Shown: positions 24,982-36,136, counted from the first letter of the stretch. The stretch: 64,000 bases of DNA from Patiria pectinifera (GCA_029964075.1 CM057147.1:24077513-24141512); one strand, 5' to 3'. The notes: generated by a model from the sequence alone, not told the origin. Program-made: numbers and translations.

Positions 24982-25290
24982 ATCTGGCAAAATGACTGTT
25001 TCCTTGTAGAAAATGGATGTTCATTTTATTCAGTTGAAGGTTCACAAAGTCTCCGCATTTTTGTTTTGTGAAATATGACATGGGGACAAGACCGGGGTCC
25101 AATAATTTGCATGGGGCACAAGGACGAGTGAAGTGGGGGGGGGGGGGGTGGTTTTTGGGGAGCACTTAAATGGGTTTTAAAAAAGGTCAGTTTTGCCCCA
25201 AATTCTGAGGGGATCAGGCCTGCTTGGAGCTGCGGCGGGGGGGGGGGGGGGGCCCCTTCAGAAGGGGAAAGGGGGGGATGTTGTGGCAAC

Positions 25291-25688
25291 TAGGGGCGGT
25301 TCTAGGGGAGGGGGCCTAGGGGGTAGCCCCCAAATGTGTCTAGCCCCCCCCCTCCCCCAAAAAACAATTCCATAAAAACAAAAATGCATTAGCAAAAAGA
25401 AGGAATGTGACGTACATGCAAACGGTCTCCCCCTTAAGAAATAGTCGTGAAAAGGGTGCATGTAGTTAATATTATAGTGTGCCTGATTGTAGGATTTTAT
25501 TGGCGCTCCCCATTAAAAATATGACACAAGGCCCCCCCCCCCCCCCCACAAACACACACCTATTGACTTTCGGAAGCCTAAGTGTCCGGAGAAAATAACC
25601 GGTCTACATTTCAGCACGCCTCCCTAAAAAAAATATGGATCCGCCCTGCTAGCCCCCCCCAAAAAAATTGCCTCTAGAACCGCGCCTG
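25291..25688. mobile_element. 398 bp hAT-like MITE with 8 bp target duplication
   Basis: The ends are TAGGGGCGGTTCTAGG and CTAGAACCGCGCCTG, inverted and of the CAGGGGCGG type known for hAT elements. The flanks GTGGCAAC (25283-25290) and GTCGCAAC (25689-25696) differ by one base. U2 has the uninterrupted target (TTTTCGCAACTTCG). It has no coding capacity. Confidence 0.7.
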
Positions 25689-26238
25689 GTCGCAACTTCG
25701 TTTCTTGCAATTTGAAAAGTATTGTACCATAATTAGTGAAAGGCTTAAATCTGAAAACGTACTATATTCCTTATGTTTCCATTAAAAATCAAAGAAAACG
25801 AGGTTTTTTTTAAAGTTGGAAAAGTTGATCACTGCCTATTAAAATGTCTAGCCTGTTTTGTGATGTCGTTTTAAGGTTGAACTTGTATATCTGCGCTTCT
25901 AAAAAACATTCTTTGACGAATTTTTAACTTTAAAGTTAGTTTATTTCAACAAATAGGACATTTTTTATCCATTTTGGGTGTTTGCAACACTCTCAAAAAG
26001 TAGTCTGGCTCCCAGACCAAAATATTCTGACTATTTCTGATGAATAGTCAGGAAACCAGTACAATGCAAATACGGAACGTGACCAAAAAGTTTGTCGTCG
26101 ACAATTTCGGATAGCACCGAGTATTTCAAGGTATAAAATAGGTTTTAACCTGCCATGAATAATCTAAACAGTGGAACGTAAAACAATTACCTCATTTCTA
26201 CCTATAGTTTTTGTTAAGGGACAAATGTGTGCTTCGGA

Positions 26239-26347
26239 GGTTCTTATCACTCTGTTAGAGTCTGGTTGCTGATAATTACCCGAGCCGGAGGCGAGGGTAA
26301 TTATCAGCACCCAGACTCTAAGCGGTCTTAAACAGAGTGATAAATAC
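26239..26347. repeat. Hairpin repeat H1
   Basis: The left arm, TTATCACTCTGTTAGAGTC then GCTGATAATTACCCGAGCC, pairs with GGCGAGGGTAATTATCAGC and later AACAGAGTGATAA. The same hairpin recurs 0.6 kb to the right (H2). Confidence 0.7.
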
Positions 26348-26848
26348 CGACCGAGCACATATTGATTCCCATTCATAAATACCTTTTCGGTTAAAACCCC
26401 CAAATAATTCGTTCAAAAAATCCCGATTTTGTTCAACAGGTTCACTTCATGCTTTTTGAAACATCCCTCTAGCAAAATAATGAAGTGTTCAGCTGGCGAG
26501 TAAGATGTAAACAACCCTTTTATGGAGATTGACGCGCGCGTAGCATGTTCAGCGCGATGTCGCGCAGAACGCACCTCGGGCGCTGCGTTTTGAATTTAGA
26601 ACTATAAAATTCTGACTCGCTGGTAGTGTTGCGCATGCCTACGTGAGGATTGTAAACGTTCAACCAATGAAATGGTAAGAGGCACTCGATTTTTAGGAGT
26701 CCACATTTTATTGTGACACTGGAAAAGTGTTTAAGACCAGCTAGCCATGTCTTTATCATCCGTTTAAGACCGGCCACGTGACGGGTTCTCGACCAATAGG
26801 AATGGCTAAACTGTCTGAGGTATTTATGAATATTAGGGAATAAATAAA

Positions 26849-26968
26849 TGTGTGTTCCGGAGGTTTTTATCACTCTGTTTAAGACCACTTAGAGTCTGGG
26901 AGCTGATAATTACCCGAGCCGGAGGCTCAGGTAATTATCAGCACCCAGAATGGTTATTCATAAATACC
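26849..26968. repeat. Hairpin repeat H2
   Basis: Same left flank as H1 (TGTG...CGGAGGTT), then TTATCACTCTGTTTAAGACC and a hairpin of GCTGATAATTACC against GGTAATTATCAGC around GAGCCGGAGGCTC. The right arm is cut short relative to H1 (CACCCAGAATGG). Confidence 0.7.
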
Positions 26969-27387
26969 TAAGACAGCTTACGCTTGCTTTATAGCCTGTG
27001 TGAAAAATTTCGGTGTCATGAAATTTAATCCGAAATTAAAAAACGGTGGGGTCCGGAAATTGGGCGCATATTGGTGGAGTGTTCCCCGTGCGTGGCGCAC
27101 TTGAATAAGTCTCGGAAAATTACAAATTAACATTTGATAATTTCTGTAAAGTTGATAAATTCTGATAAATCATTATTATCTCTACTTACATACCCAGCCA
27201 GAAGTTTGTCAGAAAATTATTTTCTGATTTTTCGGGGCATTTTTAAAGGGTTCACGTTACACTTCAAAATAAAATCGAAAAATCACGCCAAAATATTTTT
27301 TCTCTAACTTTGTAACGGGTAGATAAACTCGCGATTTATGAACGGAAGTGTTTAAAATTTCAGCAACATTTTTGCTCTGGCTATGCG

Positions 27388-27887
27388 NNNNNNNNNNNNN
27401 NNNNNNNNNNNNNNNNNNNNNNNNNNNNNNNNNNNNNNNNNNNNNNNNNNNNNNNNNNNNNNNNNNNNNNNNNNNNNNNNNNNNNNNNNNNNNNNNNNNN
27501 NNNNNNNNNNNNNNNNNNNNNNNNNNNNNNNNNNNNNNNNNNNNNNNNNNNNNNNNNNNNNNNNNNNNNNNNNNNNNNNNNNNNNNNNNNNNNNNNNNNN
27601 NNNNNNNNNNNNNNNNNNNNNNNNNNNNNNNNNNNNNNNNNNNNNNNNNNNNNNNNNNNNNNNNNNNNNNNNNNNNNNNNNNNNNNNNNNNNNNNNNNNN
27701 NNNNNNNNNNNNNNNNNNNNNNNNNNNNNNNNNNNNNNNNNNNNNNNNNNNNNNNNNNNNNNNNNNNNNNNNNNNNNNNNNNNNNNNNNNNNNNNNNNNN
27801 NNNNNNNNNNNNNNNNNNNNNNNNNNNNNNNNNNNNNNNNNNNNNNNNNNNNNNNNNNNNNNNNNNNNNNNNNNNNNNNNNNNNNNN
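27388..27887. other. Assembly gap (500 N)
   Basis: Exactly 500 undetermined bases, probably a fixed-size scaffold gap. Open frames reported through it are meaningless. The repeat on its right edge (27888 on) starts abruptly, so the gap hides more of that repeat. Confidence 0.99.
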
Positions 27888-28070
27888 TGTGCAGCAGCAG
27901 GATTCCAGTCAAACCAGTGAGTATGGCGGTTCTGAGACATCATTTTACATTGAAAAAAAACCCCTTTTTTTAATTTTGCCGACGCGCATGTCCACGGCGA
28001 CACGCGCGCATACCAGAAACCGGAGCTTTTTTTTGGCCTAACGGCCTGATATGTATTGACATGCAGATTT
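27888..28070 (+). repeat. Dispersed repeat, inverted partner at 35644-35826
   Basis: From TGTGCAGCAGCAGGATTCC to GTATTGACATGC the sequence is the reverse complement, with few differences, of 35644-35826. Shorter relatives (a GGCC, T-run, CGGTTTCTGGT and GCGCGTGTCGCCG series) occur at about 70-160, 35945-36015 and 40885-40950. Confidence 0.75.
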
Positions 28071-28153
28071 ATGCAAGTCGTGCGCCAGCTAGACTTGGCC
28101 AAGTCTCGGTTGCGCTCGGTCTGTATCTTAATGTGCGCAGAGTGCATACGGTC

Positions 28154-28604
28154 CAACCTCGTCCCCAGTGCTTACTTTATGTCCAACCTCGTTTCCAATA
28201 GTAAGCCCTGGAAAGGAAACTTTCTTCCTGTATCCTGATTTGATGCCGCAATTTGCTAATAATGGATTTATATCGTGTAGTTGGTGTTTTTATTTTCAAC
28301 GTGCATTACGTCTTTTCACGATTATTGTAATTATAACGTCCACGCCTTCCCAATAATACTCCTTTTCTTTCCAGTTTGCTCATATAAATATGAAAGGTGA
28401 TACTGCATATTGGCGGGCCAGATTGTAACATTTTAACTTCCCAACAAACAAAAAAACCCGCTAATGTCACGCACATGCAGGCACCAGATTATTCCTCATT
28501 TGCATACGTGTTCAAAAATCTTGCACATGCAAATGATCCAATACCAGGGTGAGAGAGCAGGTAGTGGTGGGCGCGTACTGCTCGACACCCTGGGGACGAG
28601 GTTG
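28154..28604 (+). mobile_element. MULE-like non-autonomous element, copy M1
   Basis: Terminal inverted repeats CAACCTCGTCCCCAG (15 bases). The flanks repeat CATACGGTC exactly on both sides, a 9 bp target duplication as in Mutator-like elements. At 451 bp it has no coding capacity. The interior is shared with M2 and M3. Confidence 0.85.
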
Positions 28605-28899
28605 CATACGGTCTTTATAAGAGACCAGTGATACGCGTGCTGAAGTGTACCTTGTCATGCTTCTGGAAAGACGTCTAGACGTAAACTAAGTGATTTTTTG
28701 CGTTTTTTTTTTAAGAAACCGACTTGAGCCCAATACCTATTGGTTTTGTAAGATTTTACTGTTTTTATTCTTCTCAGCATATTCTCAGGAAATCTTTCTC
28801 TAGAACTGTTTGGAGAAATGGAAACATATATGAACTTCATTTGTCAATACATGAATGCCTAATCCACCGCAGATGTTTTTTTTTTGCAATTACGTAATC

Positions 28900-29770
28900 A
28901 TGACGCCATCATGGGTCACGTGACGTCACTCGAAAGTTTAATAAAATTAATCTTTGAAATTCCATATAAAATCAACCGTGAGAGACCGGAACCTGAAATT
29001 TGCGGGAATCGACATGGTAATACATGATCTTCATGTTATGTTGTGCGCGTAAAATCACGTGACCCTTCCTTCCGGTCGAAAACGGAAGTGCCTGATAATT
29101 TAAAAGTGGAAAAAGACATGAACTTGCTTTTAACGATTTAAGTGTCTGCCTGGATTGACCTTTCAAAAAAAGTAATGGGTGACGCCATGAAGTGTTGGAG
29201 CGCCCTCTAGCGGCAGGTTAAAAAACGTCAAAAACTTGAACTTAATGCAGAAAGGACCCGTGCGCGAAAAAAAATGGATGACGTCATCAGACCGGAAGTT
29301 ATAAAGAAAAGACCTTTAAACCTTAAACAATTGCTAAAAAAATCAGCCGTGAGAGATATAATCAAGATGTGGCTATATATAGCAGAGTAAATATATCTCT
29401 GGAGGTTTCTGGTGATTACGTCACAATGACGTCATCAAGTGTCATATTACAAGCAAATAAATATTTCCATATTTAATCTTTGAAAATCAATATAAAATCA
29501 ACTGCTACAGATTTGATTTTGTTTTTTTATGGCAATCGATAAAATATCGCAGGGTCTTCATTTTTGGTTTTAAATGCAAAATCACGTGACCCTTCCTTCC
29601 GGTCATAACCGGAAGTGCTTTATTAATTGAAATTGGCAGAAGATGCGAACTTGGTTTCAACGATTCGAGTGTCTGCCTAGGCAGTACTTTACAAACATTT
29701 TACAGTTGACGTCATCAAATGTTAGAGCGCCCTCTGGTGGCATGTTAAAAAGTCAAACATGGATTAAAAC
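28900..29770. repeat. CRE/ETS-motif repeat, two tandem units
   Basis: ACGTGACCCTTCCTTCCGGTC occurs at about 29057 and 29583, 524-526 bases apart. Each is followed by CGGAAGTG, an AGTGTCTGCCT block and a GAGCGCCCTCT block. TGACGTCA(T) words are scattered through. It is related to the repeats at 3.0-4.1 and 33.3-35.3 kb. Confidence 0.6.
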
Positions 29771-30477
29771 ATGCATATTTTGAGTTGATGTGTGTGGCAA
29801 AGTTTGCGGTAATCCATGGCCCAACACCGTGTGGTTGTTCCTACAACCCTCTAGTTGATAATTGCTTTTTGATATCGAGAAAGCGGGGGTCATTGATTTT
29901 GGATCATGAAAAGAGCTGCAAGCGACATCTCGTTTCGTGGCGGATAATATTGTAAACAGCTAGCAGAGTCGCTCGTCCAGAACTTCAGAGCTTTGTGCGA
30001 GATCTGTTTGTAGGAGAAGTCACGGTTTTGTGATTCGGCAGATCGTCTGTAAATCATCAGAAAGCCACAAAAAATGTTGTGTTGCCTTCAGCCGAACAAC
30101 CCACAATCTTGAAAAGCCGGCTCCTGTTTCTTCCCAGTCACTAAAAACAAACAACTAAAACTAGAGGTCAAGGCGTTTTTTGCAGTAACAAACGCAGAGT
30201 GGCATGGTCGGGCTAACAACTACTTCTTTAGACACAGCCCAGTTAAGTTGCCAATAATTTTATGTCAGAACAAATTCACGAACAGCTCAGGGGCAGATTC
30301 ACAATTAAACAGGCGGTTCTTCTGTGTTAACCGCAATAAACCGTACGGTACCACGCGGTAAATAGAGGTTTTTTGGGGTTGGACGGGGTCACTGCATACC
30401 AACAATGCATTCTCCTCCGGTGCGGTGTCAACTTCAGCTCTGCAGCTCCACCCAGGTTATTGCGAACAAAAGAAGCA
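29771..30477. other. Non-coding tract between repeats
   Basis: I see no gene and no clear element ends in this stretch between the CRE/ETS repeat and M2. Confidence 0.4.
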
Positions 30478-30486
30478 GGTTAATTG

Positions 30487-30998
30487 CAACCTCGTCCCCA
30501 GTGCTTACTTTATTTCCAACACGGTTTCCAATAGTAAACCCTGGATATGAAACTTTCTTCCTGTATCCTGATTCGATACCGCAATTGGCTAGTAACGGAT
30601 TTTATCGTGTACTTGGTGTTGTTATTCACAACGTGCAGTACGTGTTTTCGCGATCATTCGTCCACGCTTTCTCGAAAATATTAGTTTCCTTTCCAATTTA
30701 TTAATATTAATATGAAATGTGATACTGCATATTGTTTCGTTAAGATCGTAACAGTTTAATTGAATAAAAATCGTGTTTTCGCAACTTACGCCCTGCTCGC
30801 GCTGTAACGAATTGACTCTGTTTTCACCCCAGACACCGCATACAAAAACAAACGCTAATGTAACGCACATGCAAACACCAGACTATTCCTCATTTGCATG
30901 CGTGTTCAAAAATCTTGCACATGCAAATGATCCAATACCAGGGTGAGAGAGCAGGTAGTGATGGGCGCGTACTGCTCGACACCCTGGGTACGAGGTTG
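30487..30998 (+). mobile_element. MULE-like non-autonomous element, copy M2
   Basis: Same family as M1. It starts CAACCTCGTCCCCAG and ends CTGGGTACGAGGTTG, with an exact 9 bp target duplication GGTTAATTG (30478-30486 and 30999-31007). Length 512 bp. Confidence 0.88.
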
Positions 30999-31740
30999 GG
31001 TTAATTGGGACACTTTGGTGCGCAAAAGACTTCGTCAATAGTCGACCCTGTATAATTAGGGGATTGCAGGATTAGTGGTCACGCTTGTGGGGTTTTATGA
31101 CGTTAAATATATATTAACTAGCCCCATATTTGCAACTACATAGAGATAAGAGTTGAATTATATTTGGAATTGAATGGTTTTATTCATATTCTGTTGCAGC
31201 CATACGCCGAATTGCAGGAATGTTTATGATAAAACATTAACATTTACATAAAGATTATTCCGTTGAAACCAATTAATATAGCACTACAAAACAGATGAGA
31301 AAGAAAAATCTAAAAAGATAAAAGCCGAAGAGATATTACAACTACTGTATTATCCTTAAATTTGCTTTGAAGCGATCAAAACACACTTAGGTTATGAAAT
31401 TGTAAAACGGTAAGAATGTCTTAAATTCCTTAATATATATATATTATCCCAAAGCGTGTCTCTTTCACCAACGGGTGCCTCTTTTAAAAGTAAACGTATT
31501 CAATTACTTATCTTATTTGCAAACATTTCTATTTCTTTCGAAATGCACAAATATATTGACTTTACATTTACGAATACATTTGTCAGCTGTTCGCGTGAGA
31601 TCCGGGCCATTTATACACCGACAGCAAAACATAAAGTTTCAATTCTTTGTGTACCTGTTATGTTTATGTATGTATATATACATATATATAGTACCTAAAA
31701 TAATATGAAAAAAAAAATTTGAGCTGATGGTTCCAAAAGT

Positions 31741-32040
31741 CTAGAAATGAAATACGAAATAAGTGCCTCTTTTGTCTTCCTTTGATGAGAACATGTAATG
31801 TGGGCAGTGTGGGCATTTCCCGAGTTCCTTTGGGTGACGGTATTTTGTCCTCCCCGCCCTTGTCATCTGGCGAAGCCGCCAACTCAAGGTACGTTTGGAA
31901 GTGCCCAGCGTGTGTTGGTGATTTTCAGGAACGAGCATGATGCCGCGATAGTTGCGAATTTCAGCCATAGCTTTGACTGCCCGGACAGGGTGAGATGCAC
32001 AAAATAAACAGTTGGGTTTCTCGCATTTCGTTAGGGACAA
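31741..32040 (-). pseudogene. Short Cys-rich ORF, unrecognised, probably element remnant
   Basis: A 99-residue frame starts MSLTKCEKPNCLFC and has a second pair CPHCPHYMFSSKEDK near the C-terminus, resembling a zinc-finger half with the histidines degraded (only one His near the end). The composition is protein-like and richer in charged residues than nearby spurious frames. There is no splice context and no partner gene. It may be the tail of a transposon-coded zinc-binding protein. Function is unknown. Confidence 0.3.
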
Positions 32041-32389
32041 TTCTCTTGGACGTCTGGTTGTACGTGTTTATCTTTTCAAACCGTGGACGAAAAATACCAG
32101 AGAACAAAAGAGAACAACATGGTCCACGATTCCCATACGTCCGCGATTGGGGTCGTGTACAAAACCAATGGGGGTCTTCCTAAAAAGTTAAGAGTACAAA
32201 CAAAAGAGGGACAATAAGACGTCCACGATCGACGGTGAACACACGTTTATGTGCATGCTCGACCGCAAAGAGCATTTCGTTGTACAGTTCAGTATGGCGA
32301 GCCAAAGTAACATTTATATAGCATTAGCAAAGTCATTAAAACAATTTAGTGCTATCGACGATGTCTGTTATGTATTAAAATATATCTTT

Positions 32390-32500
32390 AAATGAGTTAA
32401 ACAGATCTCTAACAGTTTTAGAGATATCTTTAAATCATTTAAAGATATCTCTAAATGTTTTAGAGATATCTCTAATCATTTCGAGATACATGTATCTTTA
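32390..32500. repeat. Cluster of AGAGATATCTCT palindromes
   Basis: Imperfect self-complementary units of the type TTTTAGAGATATCTCTAAA recur four or five times at roughly 30 base spacing, alternating with TTTAAA-centred words. No coding context. Confidence 0.6.
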
Positions 32501-33299
32501 AATCGTGTTTTAATTTGCGCAGCATTGAGCTATTGTTAAAATGTTGGTAACACGGGCTTCAGTAAATACAATTATTTTATTGACGATCTCGAGGATGACT
32601 TTAAAAAGATGGCAACACCACTCACTTCAAATGCAATAACACCGGCGATTTTGTCGTGCATTCGATATGGCAACATGATTGACTTGTGCGTGCAAAGCAT
32701 TGTATTTAGTGGTTCAACGGAGCTGTATAAACAGCATTGCGTTCGCACGTTTGGCGCGCTTTTTTTTACATCTGTCCTCGAGCACGAGACCCCCCCCTGG
32801 TGCCGCTTTCCGTTTCGGTTACGGTAGTTTTATTTTCTGCAAACTTATAAACGTGTAAAGCATTACATTTTGCAGGCCATTTACTCAAGAGCAAATGGTT
32901 TTTAGTTTATTCATACAGCTGTGGCAGTCTGCGACAAATTGTACGGTCCCCCATGACGGACCACAGAATAATGATAATGAGATGGGAGTAATGCAAATGC
33001 CAGTTTTTATTCATACGAACTACCGTATGGTATTATTTGTAATTTTTCGAAATTAACATTAATAAATGCAGTAATTTATGTGCAGAATTATGTGCTTTTA
33101 CATTGTCAAGGTAGCCCCAGCCCAACCTCGATATATGACAAGTAAATATTTGAAATCCGAAGCATTTACTCCCTTTTATTCATAAGAAACGAAGAAAACG
33201 ATTTTGCTCACACGATATAAAATGAAGATCCTGGATTATTCTATCAATTCTTGCAAACGTCAAGTTCGGGTCTCTCACAGCTAGGTTTACAGTGATTTT

Positions 33300-33770
33300 G
33301 AAAGAATAAAATCTATTAATCCTTAACGTGACATCACGTGACCCATGATGACGTCATGATGACGTCACTCTATGCCTATGCTGACTTTGAATGATGTATG
33401 ACAAAGATTCATGCAAAAAAGTGGCGTTGAGAAAAGACGTGTACAAAGTCTACGGGGTTTAGGCGACAAAAAGAAGAAGAAAGAAAAACCAGCACAAAAA
33501 GAAAGGCTTTTCCGCAACTATGCGGAAAACCAAAAAGACGAGATGTATGTTTGTTGACAAACATAATTATGGCTGGTTCGCTATTGTGTTTTTATGGCAT
33601 GTTATACTGTAGACTAACGGGAGATAATAGATGTGAAGTCGAAAGTTGCAAAATCATAAGGACAAATGGTTCACAAACATATGCGTAAAAATGCAGATTG
33701 GATTGAATGTCTATTATTTCTTATCTGATGACGTCATCATGACATAACTGATATTGTGATCGATATCATA
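33300..33770. repeat. CRE-motif repeat tract
   Basis: Several TGACGTCA and CACGTGACC words in AT-rich sequence, the same style as 28.9-29.8 kb. No gene. Confidence 0.4.
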
Positions 33771-33780
33771 TTGAGGTTTA

Positions 33781-35010
33781 GACCCCCGTCACACTTATTC
33801 GGAATCAGCAGGAATCAAGCAGAACCAGCCGGAATGAAGAATTTTCAAATTTCGTGCCACATTCGGGAGGGAATTTCAAATTGACCAAGTTTTGTAAGAA
33901 TGCCGTTCAAATACTTAGAATGCGCTTCAAACCCGCCTCGAATGATTCTTGCACTTTCCGGGTGCATTAGCTCTCGAATGCAGCTCGAATGTAGTTGGAA
34001 CACAGTAGGAATATTTAGAATGCTGTTAGAATGCAGTCAGAATATTTAGAATGCACTCTGATTGCTGCCCGAATACCGCTCGAAGTTTGGTTGGAAGACG
34101 CATGCCTCGAATGCTGTACGAATTCACCTCGAATGCGGTCAGAACGCTCCCGGAATGGCCACTGAATATGGTTGGAACGTCCAAGAATTCAAACAGAATG
34201 CAGCTCGAAATAGGTTCCGGCAGCAATCGAGATGCATTCGAGGTGCATTCCTGCTCTCTCACCCTGGTATTGGATCATTTGCACGTGCAAGATTTTTGAA
34301 CACGTATGCAAATGAGGAATAGTCTGGTGCCTGCATGTGCGTAACATTATCGTTCGTATTTGTATGCGGTGTCTTGGGTAAAAACAGAGTCAATTCGTCG
34401 CAGTGCGACAGCGTGAGTTACGAAAACGCGATTTATTTAATTCAACTGTTACGATTTTATCGATACAACATGCACTATCACATTTTATATTAATATGAAC
34501 AAATTGGAAAAGGAAAGGAATGTTTTTGAGAAGGCGTAGACGAATGATCGTGAAAACACGTACTGCACGTTGTGAATAACAACACCACACGTTAAAAATC
34601 CACTACTAGCGATATCGAATTGCGATATCGAATCAGGATACAGGAAGAAAGTTTACTATCCAGGGTTTACTATTTGAAACACGGTTGGAAATAAAGTAAG
34701 CACTGGGGACGAGGTTGCCCTCGAATGCGATCAGAATGTTTCGAATGTTGTTTGAATGCCGTAAGAATATTTAGCATGCAGTTAGAATACACTTCGAATG
34801 CCGTTCGATATATCTCCACTTCGAATGCACCTCAAAAGTTTTGAGCATGAGCAAAACATTCGGGCCGGCCACAAGAATGGGCCCGAATATTTGAAATGCA
34901 CTCAGAATGCAGTCAGAAGTTTTAGAATGCACTTCGAACATCCATGAATATACAAAGAATTTTCATTCCGACGGCATTCCGGCTCATATTCCAGTTCTTG
35001 TAATACCGGC
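33781..35010. repeat. Short-word satellite (GAATGC words) with possible terminal inverted repeats
   Basis: Dozens of degenerate words of the form TCGAATGC, AGAATGCAGTC and GAATATTTAGAATGC fill 33880-34249 and 34718-34960. The ends CCGGAATGAAGAATTTTC (left) and GAATTTTCATTCCGACGGC (right) are roughly inverted. Element M3 lies inside it. Confidence 0.6.
34250..34717 (-). mobile_element. MULE-like element, copy M3, truncated at one end
   Basis: Reverse-orientation member of the M1/M2 family. The right end keeps CTGGGGACGAGGTTG. The left end starts at CCTGCTCTCTCACCCTGG and lacks the outer 44 or so bases, including the terminal repeat. No target duplication is visible. Confidence 0.75.
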
Positions 35011-36136
35011 TTTCAAAATATGTACTTTTACGATGACGTCATATGTCGTGAACGGACGTCATCATGACGTCACTTAAATTTTCATCTATAACACATCCCG
35101 GTCTAGCTCCTTACCAACTTTCAACCCAATCGGACCTGTAGTTCTGGAGATATAGCCCAATCTGTCAGATCTAGCCGAATTCTGCTAGAAAATGGCCACA
35201 ACAGAAAAATCGCATATAATGTGACGTCACGTAACTCAAGATGATATCATGATGACGTCAATGATCGGCGCACAACATTAGATGCTGGTCTAAGTGTGTG
35301 TCAATTATAAAGGCAATGGGATTGATTTTACTGGCAAAAGTGCTGGTAACAAAAAAACGTGTACAAATGCTATGGGCAAAATGACTGAAAAAGAATTATA
35401 CTTGAACCATTAAAAGCAAGGAAATAAATGCGATTGTGTAGTTAAGAATTCCTTCATACATTGTGGTTATAATACTGTCTGGAATATTTGATTATTTAAA
35501 AATGACTTTACTGGCCTTTAATAAGCTTCTCTGAATCCGAATAACACCTGCTTTTGTCATTTTAGAAAGATTGACAAGGTGGAAAATGCAATTTTCTTAC
35601 GCGGGTCACGTTTTTGCTGGGTCAACACTACCCCAACCCCTTTCCCGCATGTCAATACATATCAGGCCGTTAGGCCACAAAAGAAAACGTCTCCGGTTTC
35701 TGGTATGCGCGTGCGTCGCCGAGGACATGCGCGTTAGCAAAATTAAAAAAGTTTGTTTTTTCAATGTAAAATGATGTCTCAAACCGCCATACTCACTGGT
35801 TTGACTGGAATCCTGCTGCTGCACACTTTTAACGTGTTTTAGATGGGGTTACGATGGAGTATAAGCTTTATGTGGCACTAAATTAAGTCAAGCATCATTT
35901 GCAGTCATCAGCCGACATTTGGAGGACCCCCCCCCCCCAAAAAAAGCTGCGTCGCCGCACCACTTTTGGGACAAGCTCCATACCAGAAACCGAAGGCTTT
36001 TTTTGGCCTTATACAGGAGTTGGCTCCGTGGATAACGGGTTATACGCAGACTAGCCACGTGTTTCCATAATTATAGCTTCGGTTTACTGAGCTGAAGTTG
36101 TGCTGCACTACAGTCGGTTTTTATAATAGAAGCATA
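35011..36136. other. Repeat-rich upstream region of receptor gene
   Basis: It contains CRE-motif sequence (35.0-35.3 kb), the inverted repeat partner (35644-35826), a poly-C/poly-A patch near 35930 and a short cousin of that repeat (35945-36015). No clear TATA box or CpG island is visible just upstream of 36137. Confidence 0.4.
35644..35826 (-). repeat. Dispersed repeat, inverted partner of 27888-28070
   Basis: Reads CATGTCAATACATATCAGGC to CCTGCTGCTGCACA, the reverse complement of the sequence at the right edge of the gap. The two copies face each other 7.6 kb apart. Confidence 0.75.

Larger units (their letters stand above)
19722..25706. repeat. Composite repeat unit U3 with nested insertions
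   Basis: The unit starts like U1 and U2 but is interrupted by segment V (20301-21854), element W (21994-22482), a hAT-like composite (22858-24572) and a small hAT-like MITE (25291-25688). Between the insertions the sequence follows U2, including a two-copy minisatellite at 24922-24981 and the end near TTTCTTGCAA (about 25706). Confidence 0.65.
25707..27387. other. Non-coding tract left of the gap
   Basis: No gene is recognised. It contains the twin hairpin repeats (listed separately) and AT-rich sequence with CRE-like and E-box words. Open frames here overlap the hairpins. Confidence 0.5.

Noticed and set aside
17140..25706. A CRISPR-like array
   Set aside because: The 30 bp repeats are contiguous with no spacers and the genome is metazoan.
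27257..28156. Long frames spanning the N gap
   Set aside because: They consist of undetermined bases and have no support.
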